NCBI GenBank assembly: GCA_964500675.1
Contig: CAZCNY010000002.1
Coordinates: 62,001 to 126,000 of the forward strand
Length of the DNA stretch: 64,000 bases
Direction: 5' to 3'
Source: CAMLJR01 sp964500675
Lineage (GTDB): Bacteria; Pseudomonadota; Gammaproteobacteria; Pseudomonadales; CAMLJR01
The position numbers and the translations under genes were made by a program. This document shows positions 25,389-34,991 of this stretch, piece by piece (the stretch's first letter is position 1; each line of letters opens with the position of its first letter). A model generated the notes under the pieces. That model made no database searches, was not told where the DNA came from, and was given only the letters and a program-made list of their open reading frames with translations.

Positions 25389-27287
25389 GTGTCGTTATTG
25401 CGGTTGCAGCGCGTTTCGCTGCATTACGGCGAACAGGTTTTGCTGGAGCGGGTCGATCTGCAAATCGAACGCGGCGAGCGCGTATGTCTGGTTGGCCGCA
25501 ACGGTGTCGGCAAGTCGACGCTGCTGCGTTTGATCGAAGGCGAAATCAAGCCCGATAGCGGCGAGGTTGCGAGCGCGCCGAATCTGCGCATAGCGCGCCT
25601 GGAGCAGGAGCCTACCGCGGCCGGACGCACGGTGTACCAGGAAGTCGCGTCGGGCCTGGAAACGATAGCGCAGCTGTTGATCGATTATCACGCGCTGACA
25701 CAGTCGCTGCACGGCGACGCCGCGCTAGGCGACGAGAAAGGATTGCGCGCATTGGCGACGCTGCAACAACAGCTCGATGCCGCCGATGCCTGGCGCTTCC
25801 AGCAGCGCATCGACACGATTTTAAGCCGTCTGGATCTGCGCGCGGATCAGCCGCTCGACACGTTATCGGGCGGCTGGCTGCGGCGCGTCGCGCTCGCGCG
25901 GGCGCTCGTGTCCGAACCCGAACTACTGCTGCTCGACGAGCCGACTAACCATCTCGATATCGCGACCATCGCCTGGCTCGAAACACAATTGCTCGATTTT
26001 TCCGGCGCGGTTTTGTTCATCACTCACGATCGCGCCTTGGCGCGCCGGCTGGCGACGCGCTTTATCGAACTCGATCGCGGACATTTATTCAGTTATGCGA
26101 CGAGTTATGGCGATTATCTTGAGCAGCGCGAGCAGCGTCTTGAAATTCAGGAGCGCGAGAACGCGTTGTTCGATAAAAATCTCGCGACGGAAGAGCGCTG
26201 GATTCGTCAGGGCATCAAGGCGCGACGCACGCGCAACGAAGGCCGCGTGCGCGCACTGAAGAAATTGCGCGAAGTGCGCGCGCAGCGGCGCGAGCAAATC
26301 GGTTCGGCGCAATTCGGTCTCGAAAGCGCCGAGCGCTCGGGAAAATTGATTGCGGAATTGTGCGAAGTCAATTATCGAATCGATGACAAGGTGTTGATTA
26401 AAAATTTGAATCTTACGATTCAGCGCGGCGATCGCATCGGTTTAATCGGACCGAATGGCGCCGGCAAATCGACACTGCTGCAATTGATACTCGGCGAACG
26501 TCAGCCCACGGGTGGCAGCATTCGGCGCGGCGAACGTTTGCAGATCGCGTATTTCGATCAGCTGCGCAATCGTTTCGATGCCGCTGCGACGCTCATCGAT
26601 ATCGTCGGACACGGCCGCGACTTTATCGACATCAACGGCCAGCGTCGTCACATCATCAGCTATCTCGAAGATTTTCTGTTTCGTCCCGATCAGGCGCGAC
26701 GCCCCGCGAGCAAGTTATCGGGCGGCGAGCGCGCACGTTTGCAGTTGGCGCGTTTATTCAGCATGCCCGTCAACGTGCTCGTGCTCGACGAACCGACCAA
26801 CGATCTCGATGTGGAAAGCCTGGAGCTGCTAGAGCAATTGCTCGCGGATTTCGACGGCACGATTTTACTGGTGAGTCACGACCGCGAATTTCTCGATAAT
26901 GCCGTCACGAGTTGTGTCGTTTTTGAAGGCGAGGGCGTTGTGCGCGAATATGTCGGGGGCTACAGCGATTGGCTGCGTCAGCGCGATACATTGTCCGCGA
27001 GCTCGACCGCTAAAGCGAAAACGGAATCGAGCGAGACAAAAAAAGCCGACGAGCTTGCGAAGAAAATACCAAAGCTATCGTACAAATTGCAGCGCGAACT
27101 CAACGAGCTGCCCGCACTTATCGAACAATCCGAAACGGCGGTGGCGAATTTGAATGCAGCGATTGCCGCGCCTGATTTTTATCAAAACGATAACGCGATG
27201 GTGAATGCGAAGTTAGCGGAGTTGATTGCGGCGCAGGCGCTGCTCGAACAGCGCTATGCGCGTTGGCTGGAGTTGGCTGATGGTTGA
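25389..27287 (+). CDS. uup: ABC-F ATPase Uup
   Basis: A 632-residue cytoplasmic ABC-F protein with two ATPase domains and no membrane part. Walker A motifs are GRNGVGKST and GPNGAGKST, signatures LSGGWLRRVALARAL and LSGGERARLQLARLF, with Walker B LLLLDEPTNHLD and VLVLDEPTNDLD. The charged linker (RQGIKARRTRNEGRVRALKKL) and a C-terminal coiled-coil DNA/RNA-binding arm (about 545-632) identify Uup rather than EttA. ABC-F proteins act on ribosomes; Uup also affects precise excision of transposons. GTG 25389 with GGAGAT upstream is the preferred start. Confidence 0.92.
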   Translation: MSLLRLQRVSLHYGEQVLLERVDLQIERGERVCLVGRNGVGKSTLLRLIEGEIKPDSGEVASAPNLRIARLEQEPTAAGRTVYQEVASGLETIAQLLIDYHALTQSLHGDAALGDEKGLRALATLQQQLDAADAWRFQQRIDTILSRLDLRADQPLDTLSGGWLRRVALARALVSEPELLLLDEPTNHLDIATIAWLETQLLDFSGAVLFITHDRALARRLATRFIELDRGHLFSYATSYGDYLEQREQRLEIQERENALFDKNLATEERWIRQGIKARRTRNEGRVRALKKLREVRAQRREQIGSAQFGLESAERSGKLIAELCEVNYRIDDKVLIKNLNLTIQRGDRIGLIGPNGAGKSTLLQLILGERQPTGGSIRRGERLQIAYFDQLRNRFDAAATLIDIVGHGRDFIDINGQRRHIISYLEDFLFRPDQARRPASKLSGGERARLQLARLFSMPVNVLVLDEPTNDLDVESLELLEQLLADFDGTILLVSHDREFLDNAVTSCVVFEGEGVVREYVGGYSDWLRQRDTLSASSTAKAKTESSETKKADELAKKIPKLSYKLQRELNELPALIEQSETAVANLNAAIAAPDFYQNDNAMVNAKLAELIAAQALLEQRYARWLELADG

Positions 27288-27338
27288 ATCACGGTTAGTA
27301 GGGCCCTCTTTTCATGGGACGGCTGGGGCGAGGGCGAA

Positions 27339-27776
27339 TTAGAGCTTGCCAACGCGCATGGCTAACACATCGCACTTAGCGCCGTGCAATACGCCGTTGG
27401 CGGTCGAACCTAGCAGCAGCGCGAGGCCGTGACGGCCATGGCTGCCGACAACGATCAGATCGGCGGAAAGCTTTTCGGCGAGCGCGTGAATTTCGCTTTC
27501 GGGGCGTCCGAGTACGATATGCAAGTGTTCGACAGGTACATTGAGTTTGCTGCACAGCCCGCGCAATTGGGTTTCGGCCTGCCGCTGGATTTCTTCCTGG
27601 ATCGTTGAGAAATCGATGGGGATGTCACCACCGTAAGCAAAGCTCAGCGGCTCGATCACATGAACAACGTGCAGCTGAGCGTGGTTGGCGGTGGCGAGAC
27701 GCGCTGCTTTCGCGGCGACTTCGCCGGCCTCTTCGGACAAATCGACAGCTACCAGAATGTTGTTGTAATCGCCCAT
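27339..27776 (-). CDS. Universal stress protein (UspA family)
   Basis: A 145-residue UspA-fold protein. It starts NILVAVDLSEEAGEVAAKAARLA and ends with the nucleotide-binding pattern GSHGRHGLALLLGSTANGVLH, the G-x2-G-x9-G-S/T motif of ATP-binding members. It is cytoplasmic and probably helps survival under stress. It converges on uup. A universal stress gene at this place matches the remembered pseudomonad topA neighbourhood. Confidence 0.92.
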   Translation of the reverse strand: MGDYNNILVAVDLSEEAGEVAAKAARLATANHAQLHVVHVIEPLSFAYGGDIPIDFSTIQEEIQRQAETQLRGLCSKLNVPVEHLHIVLGRPESEIHALAEKLSADLIVVGSHGRHGLALLLGSTANGVLHGAKCDVLAMRVGKL

Positions 27777-27932
27777 GATGCGCGCTCCGTGATGAAGTGT
27801 TTGTGTGGCGCTTGCAACGCGCTAATTTTTTTGTTTGTCGACGCTGAGATTACATAAACTGATGCGAGTTTGGCAATGTCGGTGTGGCCGTGCAAGTTGC
27901 GCCATGCGGTCGATCAATCGAAAGGAGAGTAT

Positions 27933-28415
27933 GTGGGCGCGATCATTGCGATTATCGCTGTGCTGGTGCTGGCGGGGTCGGTGTTGTGGTTGAAACCCTC
28001 GGCCGCGCAGCAGCGGCAGACCCGGTTGCGGTTACTCGCGCGCCAATTGGGGCTCGATGTGCGTCTGTGCACGCTGCCGCAAACGCGGCGCGCGCGCGTG
28101 CGCGAAGAGCGGCCGCAGCAAGGCGTCGTGTATCGGCTGTTGCGTTTCGGCGAAAAACCCCCAAAAACATTTGAATATTTACTGTGTCGGGTCGATGCGC
28201 AAACGGCGTGGGAAAGTGCAACCGATGTGGAATTGCCGCTATCCGTGCGCGCAGAACTCGATCGTATGTTGCCGCAGCTTCCCAATGATGCCGTTGCATT
28301 TGAAATCACGCCGCAGGGCTGTGGGGTGTATTGGCGTGAGCGCGGCGATGAGGAAGCGGTGCGGTTGCTCAAGCGATTGCTTGAATCGATGCAGCAGGTA
28401 CTCGTTGCCGCGTGA
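27933..28415 (+). CDS. Membrane-anchored protein, unknown (160 aa)
   Basis: GTG 27933 follows AAAGGAG (27921-27927) and is preferred over the longer frame from 27870. An N-terminal helix (AIIAIIAVLVLAGSVLWL) is followed by a basic cytoplasmic domain (QRQTRLRLLARQLGLDVRL) and a conserved-looking C-terminal domain ending in RLLKRLLESMQQVL. I do not recognise a named family. It ends five bases from the convergent gene at 28420, and a similar pair lies near topA in pseudomonads as far as I recall. Confidence 0.75.
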   Translation: MGAIIAIIAVLVLAGSVLWLKPSAAQQRQTRLRLLARQLGLDVRLCTLPQTRRARVREERPQQGVVYRLLRFGEKPPKTFEYLLCRVDAQTAWESATDVELPLSVRAELDRMLPQLPNDAVAFEITPQGCGVYWRERGDEEAVRLLKRLLESMQQVLVAA

Positions 28416-28419
28416 ATAC

Positions 28420-29055
28420 TCAGTGCGATGAGCTGGCGCGATCGCGCTCTATCGCGGCGAAATATTCTCCCGCGCGCGCCTCATCGGACTTTGGGGCGCT
28501 GCGATCTCCTGTCAGCGCATGCGCCGCTTGATGGAGTTGCAAGCGCAGATCGATTGCGCGCTGGGCCTGCTTGAGCGCAATCGTCATTTCCGACAACGCG
28601 TCGTAACTGATCTGGCTGCGCTTTTCGAGACCGATCAGCAAACGCGTGGCTTCGGTCAGGTGCAATTGCGCTTCGATCAATTCGGTTTCGGGGAATTCAA
28701 ACGTGGGATCGCGCGCACCGGCGGCGGCTGTTGGCGCTTCGGTGTCGATGTTCGCGAGGAGTTCGCGGCATTCGCGCAGCGAATTGGCGGTCAGTTCGGC
28801 ATGGCGATCGAGCTGCGTTGAATATTCGAGCACGCGGACCGCTTCATCCAGCAGCGCGCGCGCAATGGCGTTATTGCGCGTGTGCACCTGTGCGGCCAAG
28901 GCAATTTTAAACAGGTGATCGGCGCGGCGCTGCAATTGCGCCGCTTCGCGCTTGGCGCTCAGCGCGCGCTGGCGGCGGCGAATCGCAAAGGCGCCGGCGA
29001 TCAGTCCGGCTATCAGGGCGGCGAAGATCGCGCTTACCAAAACAGTCAACAACAT
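28420..29055 (-). CDS. Membrane-anchored helical protein, unknown (211 aa)
   Basis: ATG 29055 is chosen; an in-frame GTG four codons upstream is the alternative. The 211-residue protein has an N-terminal membrane helix (LLTVLVSAIFAALIAGLIAGAF), then a basic segment and an all-helical cytoplasmic domain with heptad-like leucines (ALSEMTIALKQAQRAIDLRLQ). It may form coiled coils. No enzyme motif is visible. It is divergent from topA, about 260 bp apart. Confidence 0.72.
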   Translation of the reverse strand: MLLTVLVSAIFAALIAGLIAGAFAIRRRQRALSAKREAAQLQRRADHLFKIALAAQVHTRNNAIARALLDEAVRVLEYSTQLDRHAELTANSLRECRELLANIDTEAPTAAAGARDPTFEFPETELIEAQLHLTEATRLLIGLEKRSQISYDALSEMTIALKQAQRAIDLRLQLHQAAHALTGDRSAPKSDEARAGEYFAAIERDRASSSH

Positions 29056-29315
29056 CTCGGGAGCCACCAGTCAGTGAAAGTCACAACGACGCTGAAAAGT
29101 GTAGCAGTCGCAGCCTGTGTGCTCGATCACAGCACGGGAGATAGACCTGCATTGCGGTCGAAGGTTTCAGTAAGGAATCGCGATGTCGCACCACAACGCC
29201 GACTTGACCGGCTCATTTTCAGCCCTTATATATGTCGCCTCTTTTGGGCGGGTGCCCGCGCGGGCGAGGAAACTTTTCCCGTTTTCGATAAATGGTCGGC
29301 ATGTAGAAGGTCGCA

Positions 29316-31961
29316 ATGGGCAAGTCACTGGTCATCGTAGAGTCGCCGGCAAAAGCCAAGACCATCAATAAATACCTCGGCAAGGACTACATCGTTAAGT
29401 CGAGTATCGGCCATATTCGCGACCTGCCGACCAGCGGCCAGACGCGTGAGGTGGATGCCAAGGAGCGCGCCAAAGCGGCGGCCGCCACGCGCAAACTCTC
29501 CGCCGAAGCCAAGATCGAACACCGCGAACGCAAAGCGAAAGAGCAGCTTATCGCGCGTATGGGCATCGACCCGGAGCACGGCTGGAAGGCGCACTATGAA
29601 ATTCTTCCCGGCAAGGAAAAGGTCGTGGCGGAGCTGCGCAAACTCGCCGCCGAGGCCGACTATGTCTATCTCGCAACCGACTTGGATCGCGAGGGAGAGG
29701 CTATCGCCTGGCACTTGAGCGAGGCCATCGGCGGTGACAAGCAGCGCTATCGCCGCGTGGTTTTCAACGAAATCACCAAGAATGCCATCAACGATGCGTT
29801 CAAACAGCCTGGCATGGTCGATCAAAATCGCGTCGATGCGCAGCAGGCACGGCGTTTTCTCGATCGCGTCGTCGGCTATATGGTGTCGCCATTGCTGTGG
29901 GCGAAAATCGCACGCGGGTTGTCGGCGGGCCGGGTGCAATCGGTGGCAGTGCGGCTCGTGGTCGAGCGCGAGCGTGAAATCCGCGCCTTCGTGCCCGAAG
30001 AGTTTTGGCTTGTGCACGCCGATACTCAAGGCAAGGCGGGGCAGCTGCGGCTCGAAGTGAAAAAGCAGGGCGAGCAAAATTTCCGCCCGACCAACGAGAA
30101 GGACACCAAAGCCGCTGTCGAGTTATTAAAAAAACAGGAGTTCGTCGTCGCGCAGCGCGAAGACAAACCGACACAGACCAAACCCAACGCGCCGTTCATC
30201 ACGTCGACATTGCAACAGGCGGCGAGCACGCGTCTCGGTTTCGGCGTGAAGAAAACCATGATGATGGCGCAGCGCTTGTACGAAGCGGGTTACATCACCT
30301 ACATGCGCACCGATTCGACCAATCTGAGCAATGACGCGGTGGCAGCGTGTCGCGATTATATCGACAGCAATTTCGGTAAAAAATATTTGCCGAAGGAGCC
30401 GATTCGTTACGCGAGCAAAGACGGCGCGCAGGAAGCCCACGAAGCGATTCGTCCGTCCGATGTCGCGATTCAATCGACGCAATTGCAAAACATGGAGCGC
30501 GATGCCGAGCGTCTTTACGAATTGATCTGGCGTCAGTTTGTCGCGTGCCAAATGGTGCCGGCGGAATTCACGAGCACGTCGATCGTCGTTGCAGCGGGTC
30601 CGTTCGAATTGCGCGCGCGCGGTCGCGTCATTCGCTTCGACGGTTTCACCAAAGTGCTGCCATTGCAGGCGAAAAAAGATGAAGACGTCACGCTGCCCGA
30701 TATCAAACAAGGTGAAGCGCTTAAATTATTGAAGCTCGATCCATCGCAGCATTTTACCAAACCGCCCGCGCGCTACAGCGAAGCGTCGCTCGTCAAGGAA
30801 TTGGAAAAACGCGGTATCGGTCGCCCCTCGACATACGCCGCAATTATTTCGACGATTCAGGAACGCGGTTATGTGCGCGTTGAAAACAAGCGTTTTTATG
30901 CGGAGAAAATGGGCGATATCGTCACCGAGCGTTTGGTCGAGAGCTTTGACGATCTGCTCGATTACGGTTTTACGGCGAATATGGAAGAGTCGCTCGACGA
31001 AGTCGCGACGGGACAGCTCGAATGGAAAAAGTTGCTCGACGATTTCTACAAAGGTTTTCGCAAGAAACTCAGCGCGGCCGAAAAAGCCAAGGGCATGCGC
31101 GAGAATGATCCGACCAGCACTGATATTGCGTGCCCGCAATGCGGCCGGCCGATGCAAATTCGCACGGCGAGCACGGGTGTGTTTCTCGGGTGCTCGGGTT
31201 ATGCGCTGCCGCCGAAAGAGCGTTGCAAATGCACGATCAACTTGATTCCGGGCGATGAGGTCGTGCCGGTTTCCGCCGATGCCGATGACGAAGAGGGCGA
31301 TGAAAGCGAATCGCTGCGCCTGCGCAGCAAACATCGCTGTCAGATTTGCAACACGGCGATGGACAGTTACCTGATCGACGCCACGCGCAAATTGCACGTG
31401 TGCGGCAACAATCCCGATTGTCCCGGTTATCAGGTCGAGCAGGGTCAATTCAAAATCAAAGGTTATGAAGGGCCGAGCATCGAGTGCGATAAATGCGGCG
31501 CGCAGATGCAATTGAAAACGGGCCGCTTCGGCAAGTTCTTTGGCTGCACTAACACCGAATGCAAAAATACGCGCAAATTGTTGCGCAGCGGCCAGCCCGC
31601 GCCGCCGAAAATGGACGCGGTGCCGATGCCGGAGTTGCGCTGCGAAAAAGTCGACGATTACTACGTGTTGCGCGACGGTGCTGCGGGATTGTTCCTGGCC
31701 GCGAAAGGCTTTCCGAAAAATCGCGAAACACGCGCGCCGCTGGTCGAGGAATTGATTCCGCATCGCGGCGCTATCGATCCGAAATATCACTTTTTGCTCG
31801 ATGCGCCGAAGAACGATAAATCCGGCAATAAAGCGGTAATTCGCTTCAGCCGCAAAAGCCAGGAGCACTACGTGCAATCCGAAGTCGACGGCAAGCCAAC
31901 AGGCTGGCGTGCGACGTATCAAAACGGGCGTTGGGTCGAGAGCAACAGCAAGGCGAGTTGA
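29316..31961 (+). CDS. topA: DNA topoisomerase I
   Basis: An 881-residue type IA topoisomerase that relaxes negative supercoils. It has the N-terminal TOPRIM domain (KSLVIVESPAKAKTINKYLG, TDLDREGEAIAWHL) and the active-site tyrosine Y329 in YITYMRTDSTNLS. Three C-terminal four-cysteine zinc modules follow (CPQCGRP...GCSGY; CQICNTA...CGNNPDC; CDKCGAQ...CTNTEC). The length is close to E. coli TopA (865). ATG 29316 has AGAAGG upstream. Confidence 0.97.
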   Translation: MGKSLVIVESPAKAKTINKYLGKDYIVKSSIGHIRDLPTSGQTREVDAKERAKAAAATRKLSAEAKIEHRERKAKEQLIARMGIDPEHGWKAHYEILPGKEKVVAELRKLAAEADYVYLATDLDREGEAIAWHLSEAIGGDKQRYRRVVFNEITKNAINDAFKQPGMVDQNRVDAQQARRFLDRVVGYMVSPLLWAKIARGLSAGRVQSVAVRLVVEREREIRAFVPEEFWLVHADTQGKAGQLRLEVKKQGEQNFRPTNEKDTKAAVELLKKQEFVVAQREDKPTQTKPNAPFITSTLQQAASTRLGFGVKKTMMMAQRLYEAGYITYMRTDSTNLSNDAVAACRDYIDSNFGKKYLPKEPIRYASKDGAQEAHEAIRPSDVAIQSTQLQNMERDAERLYELIWRQFVACQMVPAEFTSTSIVVAAGPFELRARGRVIRFDGFTKVLPLQAKKDEDVTLPDIKQGEALKLLKLDPSQHFTKPPARYSEASLVKELEKRGIGRPSTYAAIISTIQERGYVRVENKRFYAEKMGDIVTERLVESFDDLLDYGFTANMEESLDEVATGQLEWKKLLDDFYKGFRKKLSAAEKAKGMRENDPTSTDIACPQCGRPMQIRTASTGVFLGCSGYALPPKERCKCTINLIPGDEVVPVSADADDEEGDESESLRLRSKHRCQICNTAMDSYLIDATRKLHVCGNNPDCPGYQVEQGQFKIKGYEGPSIECDKCGAQMQLKTGRFGKFFGCTNTECKNTRKLLRSGQPAPPKMDAVPMPELRCEKVDDYYVLRDGAAGLFLAAKGFPKNRETRAPLVEELIPHRGAIDPKYHFLLDAPKNDKSGNKAVIRFSRKSQEHYVQSEVDGKPTGWRATYQNGRWVESNSKAS

Positions 31962-32002
31962 TCGGCGGACCCATTGCTGCGCTGAATGGTGGATACGCAT
32001 CG

Positions 32003-32455
32003 ATGAACCGCCGCGTCGACGAAAAGCTGCATTTAGCCAAGCTCGCGCTCGCCGCGATCGACGTCGATCCCGCTGCGGAAACAGCGCTTGCCGAAGCAGC
32101 GCTATTTCACCTTCACGTCGCCTACCGCGCGTATTTGCGCGAACTTCTCGACCAGATCAAGCTCGTGCTTGCTGCCGATAGCGCTCAGCAAGTCGCCGAG
32201 CACATGCACGCGCTGCAGTTGCACAGCGCCGATATCGATGAGCTTGCCAATTTGGAGCAGAGTGGCGAATGGCCCGCACAGCTGCAAGTGGCTTACGCTG
32301 CGGCGAACAATATTGTTGCCGCGGAATCCACCGCGAGTAGCGTGATTGCACTGCGCGATGTCACAACGCAAATCGATAGCGGTATCTGCTCGACATGGCT
32401 GCAACAATTTCGCGCGCTGCTGCAACGCCAGCGCGCGCATGCACAGGAGTGGTAG
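32003..32455 (+). CDS. Conserved helical protein (DUF6586-like)
   Basis: A 150-residue all-helical protein (LAKLALAAIDVDPAAETALAEAALFHLHVAYRAYL, shown here as a run of helices) with no enzyme motif. The gene directly after topA in pseudomonads has the same size and character, so it is probably the orthologue of that uncharacterised family; the DUF number is from memory. ATG 32003 is preferred over the in-frame ATG at 31931, which lies inside the end of topA, but the ribosome-binding site is weak. Confidence 0.7.
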   Translation: MNRRVDEKLHLAKLALAAIDVDPAAETALAEAALFHLHVAYRAYLRELLDQIKLVLAADSAQQVAEHMHALQLHSADIDELANLEQSGEWPAQLQVAYAAANNIVAAESTASSVIALRDVTTQIDSGICSTWLQQFRALLQRQRAHAQEW

Positions 32456-32599
32456 CGCCAGCGGCGCTTGTTTATCGAGGCAATACCTTTTGTCTGAGTA
32501 CTGGAGCTATCCGACCAATGGTTTTGTATTTTTTGGGCGGACGAGTACAATCGAGTCGTGGTTGCTGGTTTTTATACCTTAACCGGAGTGGCTGAGTCC

Positions 32600-32839
32600 G
32601 TGTCGACGTTGTACGAAATTCTGGAATTGCCGAATGGCGACATCGTCTTGCAGCGCGTCGAGGGCGACAGCGAACCGCTCGTGCGCATTCGTTTTTCCGA
32701 TCAAGCCAAGGCTTATATGGATGATGCGAGTCTGCTGATTGCGAAGGCGATGGTTGAAGCTGGTATTAAGGCGATCAACGATTTGGGCCACGGCAATCAA
32801 GAAGCGGGAGCGGAAGCGCATCCGCGCCAGCTGCACTAA
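32600..32839 (+). CDS. Small conserved hypothetical protein (79 aa)
   Basis: GTG 32600 is the likely start (GGAG at 32585-32588) because the sequence from STLYEILELPNGDIVLQR onward looks like a compact conserved fold. The product is a small acidic cytoplasmic protein with a beta-rich first half and a helix (SLLIAKAMVEAGIKAINDL). A similar small gene follows in the pseudomonad topA neighbourhood. Function unknown. Its stop overlaps the stop of the convergent sulfotransferase pseudogene. Confidence 0.7.
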   Translation: MSTLYEILELPNGDIVLQRVEGDSEPLVRIRFSDQAKAYMDDASLLIAKAMVEAGIKAINDLGHGNQEAGAEAHPRQLH

Positions 32840-33607
32840 TTACTGATCCGAGCCGCTCGAACCGCGCTCGATTCCTTCGCGAAACGCCGCCAGTAGTCTT
32901 CCGGTTTGCCATAGAGGCGCAGAAATTGGCGAACATCTTGTTCCAAACTCTCCACGACGAATCGTTTTGAATCGGCGTCCCATTGAATGGGTTCGCTGAA
33001 TTTATGTCGTAATCGTAATCGTTGAAACAATACATTTTGAGTATGTACCGGCAGTTTCGCGATGAGTGGATTGATTAATTCGGAATTGCGCAGAGCGCGC
33101 AATAGTTTTGAGTCGTAATATTTATTCTCACCTGCATTTAAATGATTAATCGTTTCCAGCCGTACATCCGGATTTATACCCAAATGAATAAAACAGCGCC
33201 TTAGCTCACGATCAGGATTGCTGTATAAATCCTCCAGGAAAATCACCAGCAGACGCTCGTCGGGGATTTCTTCTCGGTAGCAATTGATGCGTGTCCAGTA
33301 TTTGCTGTCTTCGATAAGGGCGGGCAAGGCACGCAAGGTCGGAGCCTTCTCCAAACACCAGTCGATCGTTGGGCGGCGGAAACACCGAAAAATAATAGCT
33401 CCAGAGATTTTCGTAATCGCTGTTGCAGAAAAAAAGCGGCTCTTTGGGGTTCGAAAAAGCGATTTGCGGATGTTGCGCGAGCATCGCGCACAACGTCGAG
33501 GTGCCGCATTTACTCAAACCGGGTACGATGAGCGAAAGCTTAAAGGAACCGAGAGCGTTGTCGCCGGCTTGCATTTCATTCGTTGCTTCGGTAGCTTCGC
33601 CAAGCAT
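32836..33607 (-). pseudogene. Sulfotransferase, internally deleted and frameshifted
   Basis: Reading from 33607, the N-terminus has the 5'-PAPS loop region VPGLSKCGTSTLCAMLAQHP and continues to YYFSVFPPPNDRLVFGEGS. The frame then turns to nonsense. In another frame a matching C-terminal half resumes with ALIEDSKYWTRINCYREE and LLVIFLEDLYSNPDREL, ending at 32836. The middle part, which in intact sulfotransferases carries the 3'-phosphate-binding RDPxxRxxS motif, is missing (roughly 80-100 residues). The join lies near 33330-33370. The enzyme cannot be functional. Intact relatives transfer sulfate from PAPS to lipids, sugars or proteins. Confidence 0.85.
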
Positions 33608-33717
33608 TTAGAGCCTTACGAGAAAGGTATGTTTCGGAGTTTTCGAGCGGGATTTAGTCCAATTTTATAGAAGGCCGACGATCCGTGCTACAGCATTTTT
33701 AATATGTAGAGGCAATC

Positions 33718-34491
33718 ATGAGCGAACAAAGTTTACTACTTGATATCGATGGCGACGGCATCGCCACGCTGACGATGAACCGCCCGCAGCAATTCAATGC
33801 CATTTCGGTTGAATCGATGCAGCGCATGCTCGGCTATTTGAGCGAAATCGAAAACAATCCCAACGTGCGCGCGGTGATTTTGCGCGGCAATGGTCCTGCG
33901 TTTTCGGGCGGCGGCGATCTCGCCTCGATGCGCGAACATCTCGACCACCTGCCGCGTTTCCTCGGCGAAATTATCGATGCATTCCACACCGCGCTGCTCG
34001 CGATGCGCCGCCTGCCGATGCCGACTATCGCGCAGGTGCAGGGCTCGGCCGCAGGCGCGGGGTTTTCGCTCGCGATCGCCTGCGATCTCGTCGTCGCGGC
34101 GCAGAATACGCGTTTTGTTGTCGCCTATCCGAAACTGGCAACATCGACCGATGGCGGCCTCACGTATTATTTGACCCAACGTTTGGGTACTGCGCGCGCG
34201 CTCGATATTTTGCTGCTGCGCGATCAGCTCAGTGCGCAAGAGGCGCTCGATTTAGGTTTGATCTCGCGCGTTGCCGCGCCGGAGCAATTGGAAAGCGAAA
34301 CACGCGCGGTCGCATTGCGCATTGCGCAGTTGCCGGCGCAATCGGTGCGCGAACTCAAGCAGTTGGTATTGGGTTACGCTGATAACTCGCTCGCCAATCA
34401 ACTCACCGCCGAGCGCGCCGCGTTCGTGCGCAATGCCGGCACGCAAGAGTTCGCGAATCGCATTGTTGCCTTTCTGGAAAAGAAACGTTGA
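33718..34491 (+). CDS. Enoyl-CoA hydratase/isomerase
   Basis: A 257-residue crotonase-fold protein. The CoA and oxyanion-hole segments are visible: RGNGPAFSGGGDLASM and AQVQGSAAGAGFSLAIACDLV. The second glutamate position used by hydratases reads STDGG (Asp) in place of Glu, as in PaaG-type isomerases, so double-bond isomerisation is as likely as hydration. It could in principle serve the liu pathway, but nothing near it supports this. Its stop lies 23 bases before the WbuC gene, so the two are probably cotranscribed. Confidence 0.88.
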   Translation: MSEQSLLLDIDGDGIATLTMNRPQQFNAISVESMQRMLGYLSEIENNPNVRAVILRGNGPAFSGGGDLASMREHLDHLPRFLGEIIDAFHTALLAMRRLPMPTIAQVQGSAAGAGFSLAIACDLVVAAQNTRFVVAYPKLATSTDGGLTYYLTQRLGTARALDILLLRDQLSAQEALDLGLISRVAAPEQLESETRAVALRIAQLPAQSVRELKQLVLGYADNSLANQLTAERAAFVRNAGTQEFANRIVAFLEKKR

Positions 34492-34514
34492 AAGTTGATA
34501 CGAAGCGTCGATCG

Positions 34515-34991
34515 ATGAAGCTCATTACCGAAAACGAATTTGCCGAGTTAATTACAAAGGCGGATGCAAGCCCGCGTCGGCGCAGCAATCTCAATTTACA
34601 CCCGGTACCGGAAGATCCCATTCAGCGTCTATTCGTCGCCGCGAAACGCGATTCGTATTTCCGCGCGCATCGCCATCCGACCAAGTGGGAATTTTCAATC
34701 GTCGTGCGCGGCGAATTCGAAGTGTTCACGTTCGACGAAAACGGCGCGATCACACAGCGCATTCGCACCGGACCGGATGCTCCGATCAAAGCTTTCGAAT
34801 TGCCGCCGAATATTTTTCATACGTGGGTGCCGCTCACAGACGATGGAATTTTCTTCGAGGTGAAGCAAGGGCCTTACGACCCGCAAACCGCGGCGGAATT
34901 CGCGCCGTGGGCGCTGGCGGAGGGTGATGCGAATGCACCGACTTTTGTCGAGAAATTGCTCGCTGCGAAAGTTGGAGAGTGTGTTGGCTAA
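34515..34991 (+). CDS. WbuC-family cupin metalloprotein
   Basis: A 158-residue cupin. Features typical of WbuC are RRRSNLNLHPVPEDPIQRLF near the N-terminus, the metal-binding segment FRAHRHPTKWEFSIVVRGE (two His and a Glu) and a later His in PPNIFHTWVPL. WbuC proteins were first noted in O-antigen clusters, and their activity is not established. ATG 34515 is used; an in-frame TTG at 34488 overlaps the hydratase stop and is less likely. Confidence 0.85.
   Translation: MKLITENEFAELITKADASPRRRSNLNLHPVPEDPIQRLFVAAKRDSYFRAHRHPTKWEFSIVVRGEFEVFTFDENGAITQRIRTGPDAPIKAFELPPNIFHTWVPLTDDGIFFEVKQGPYDPQTAAEFAPWALAEGDANAPTFVEKLLAAKVGECVG

Noticed and set aside
30726..32000. 424-codon open frame on the minus strand opposite topA
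   Set aside because: It lies wholly over the conserved topA coding sequence, has no family resemblance and reflects codon bias of topA.
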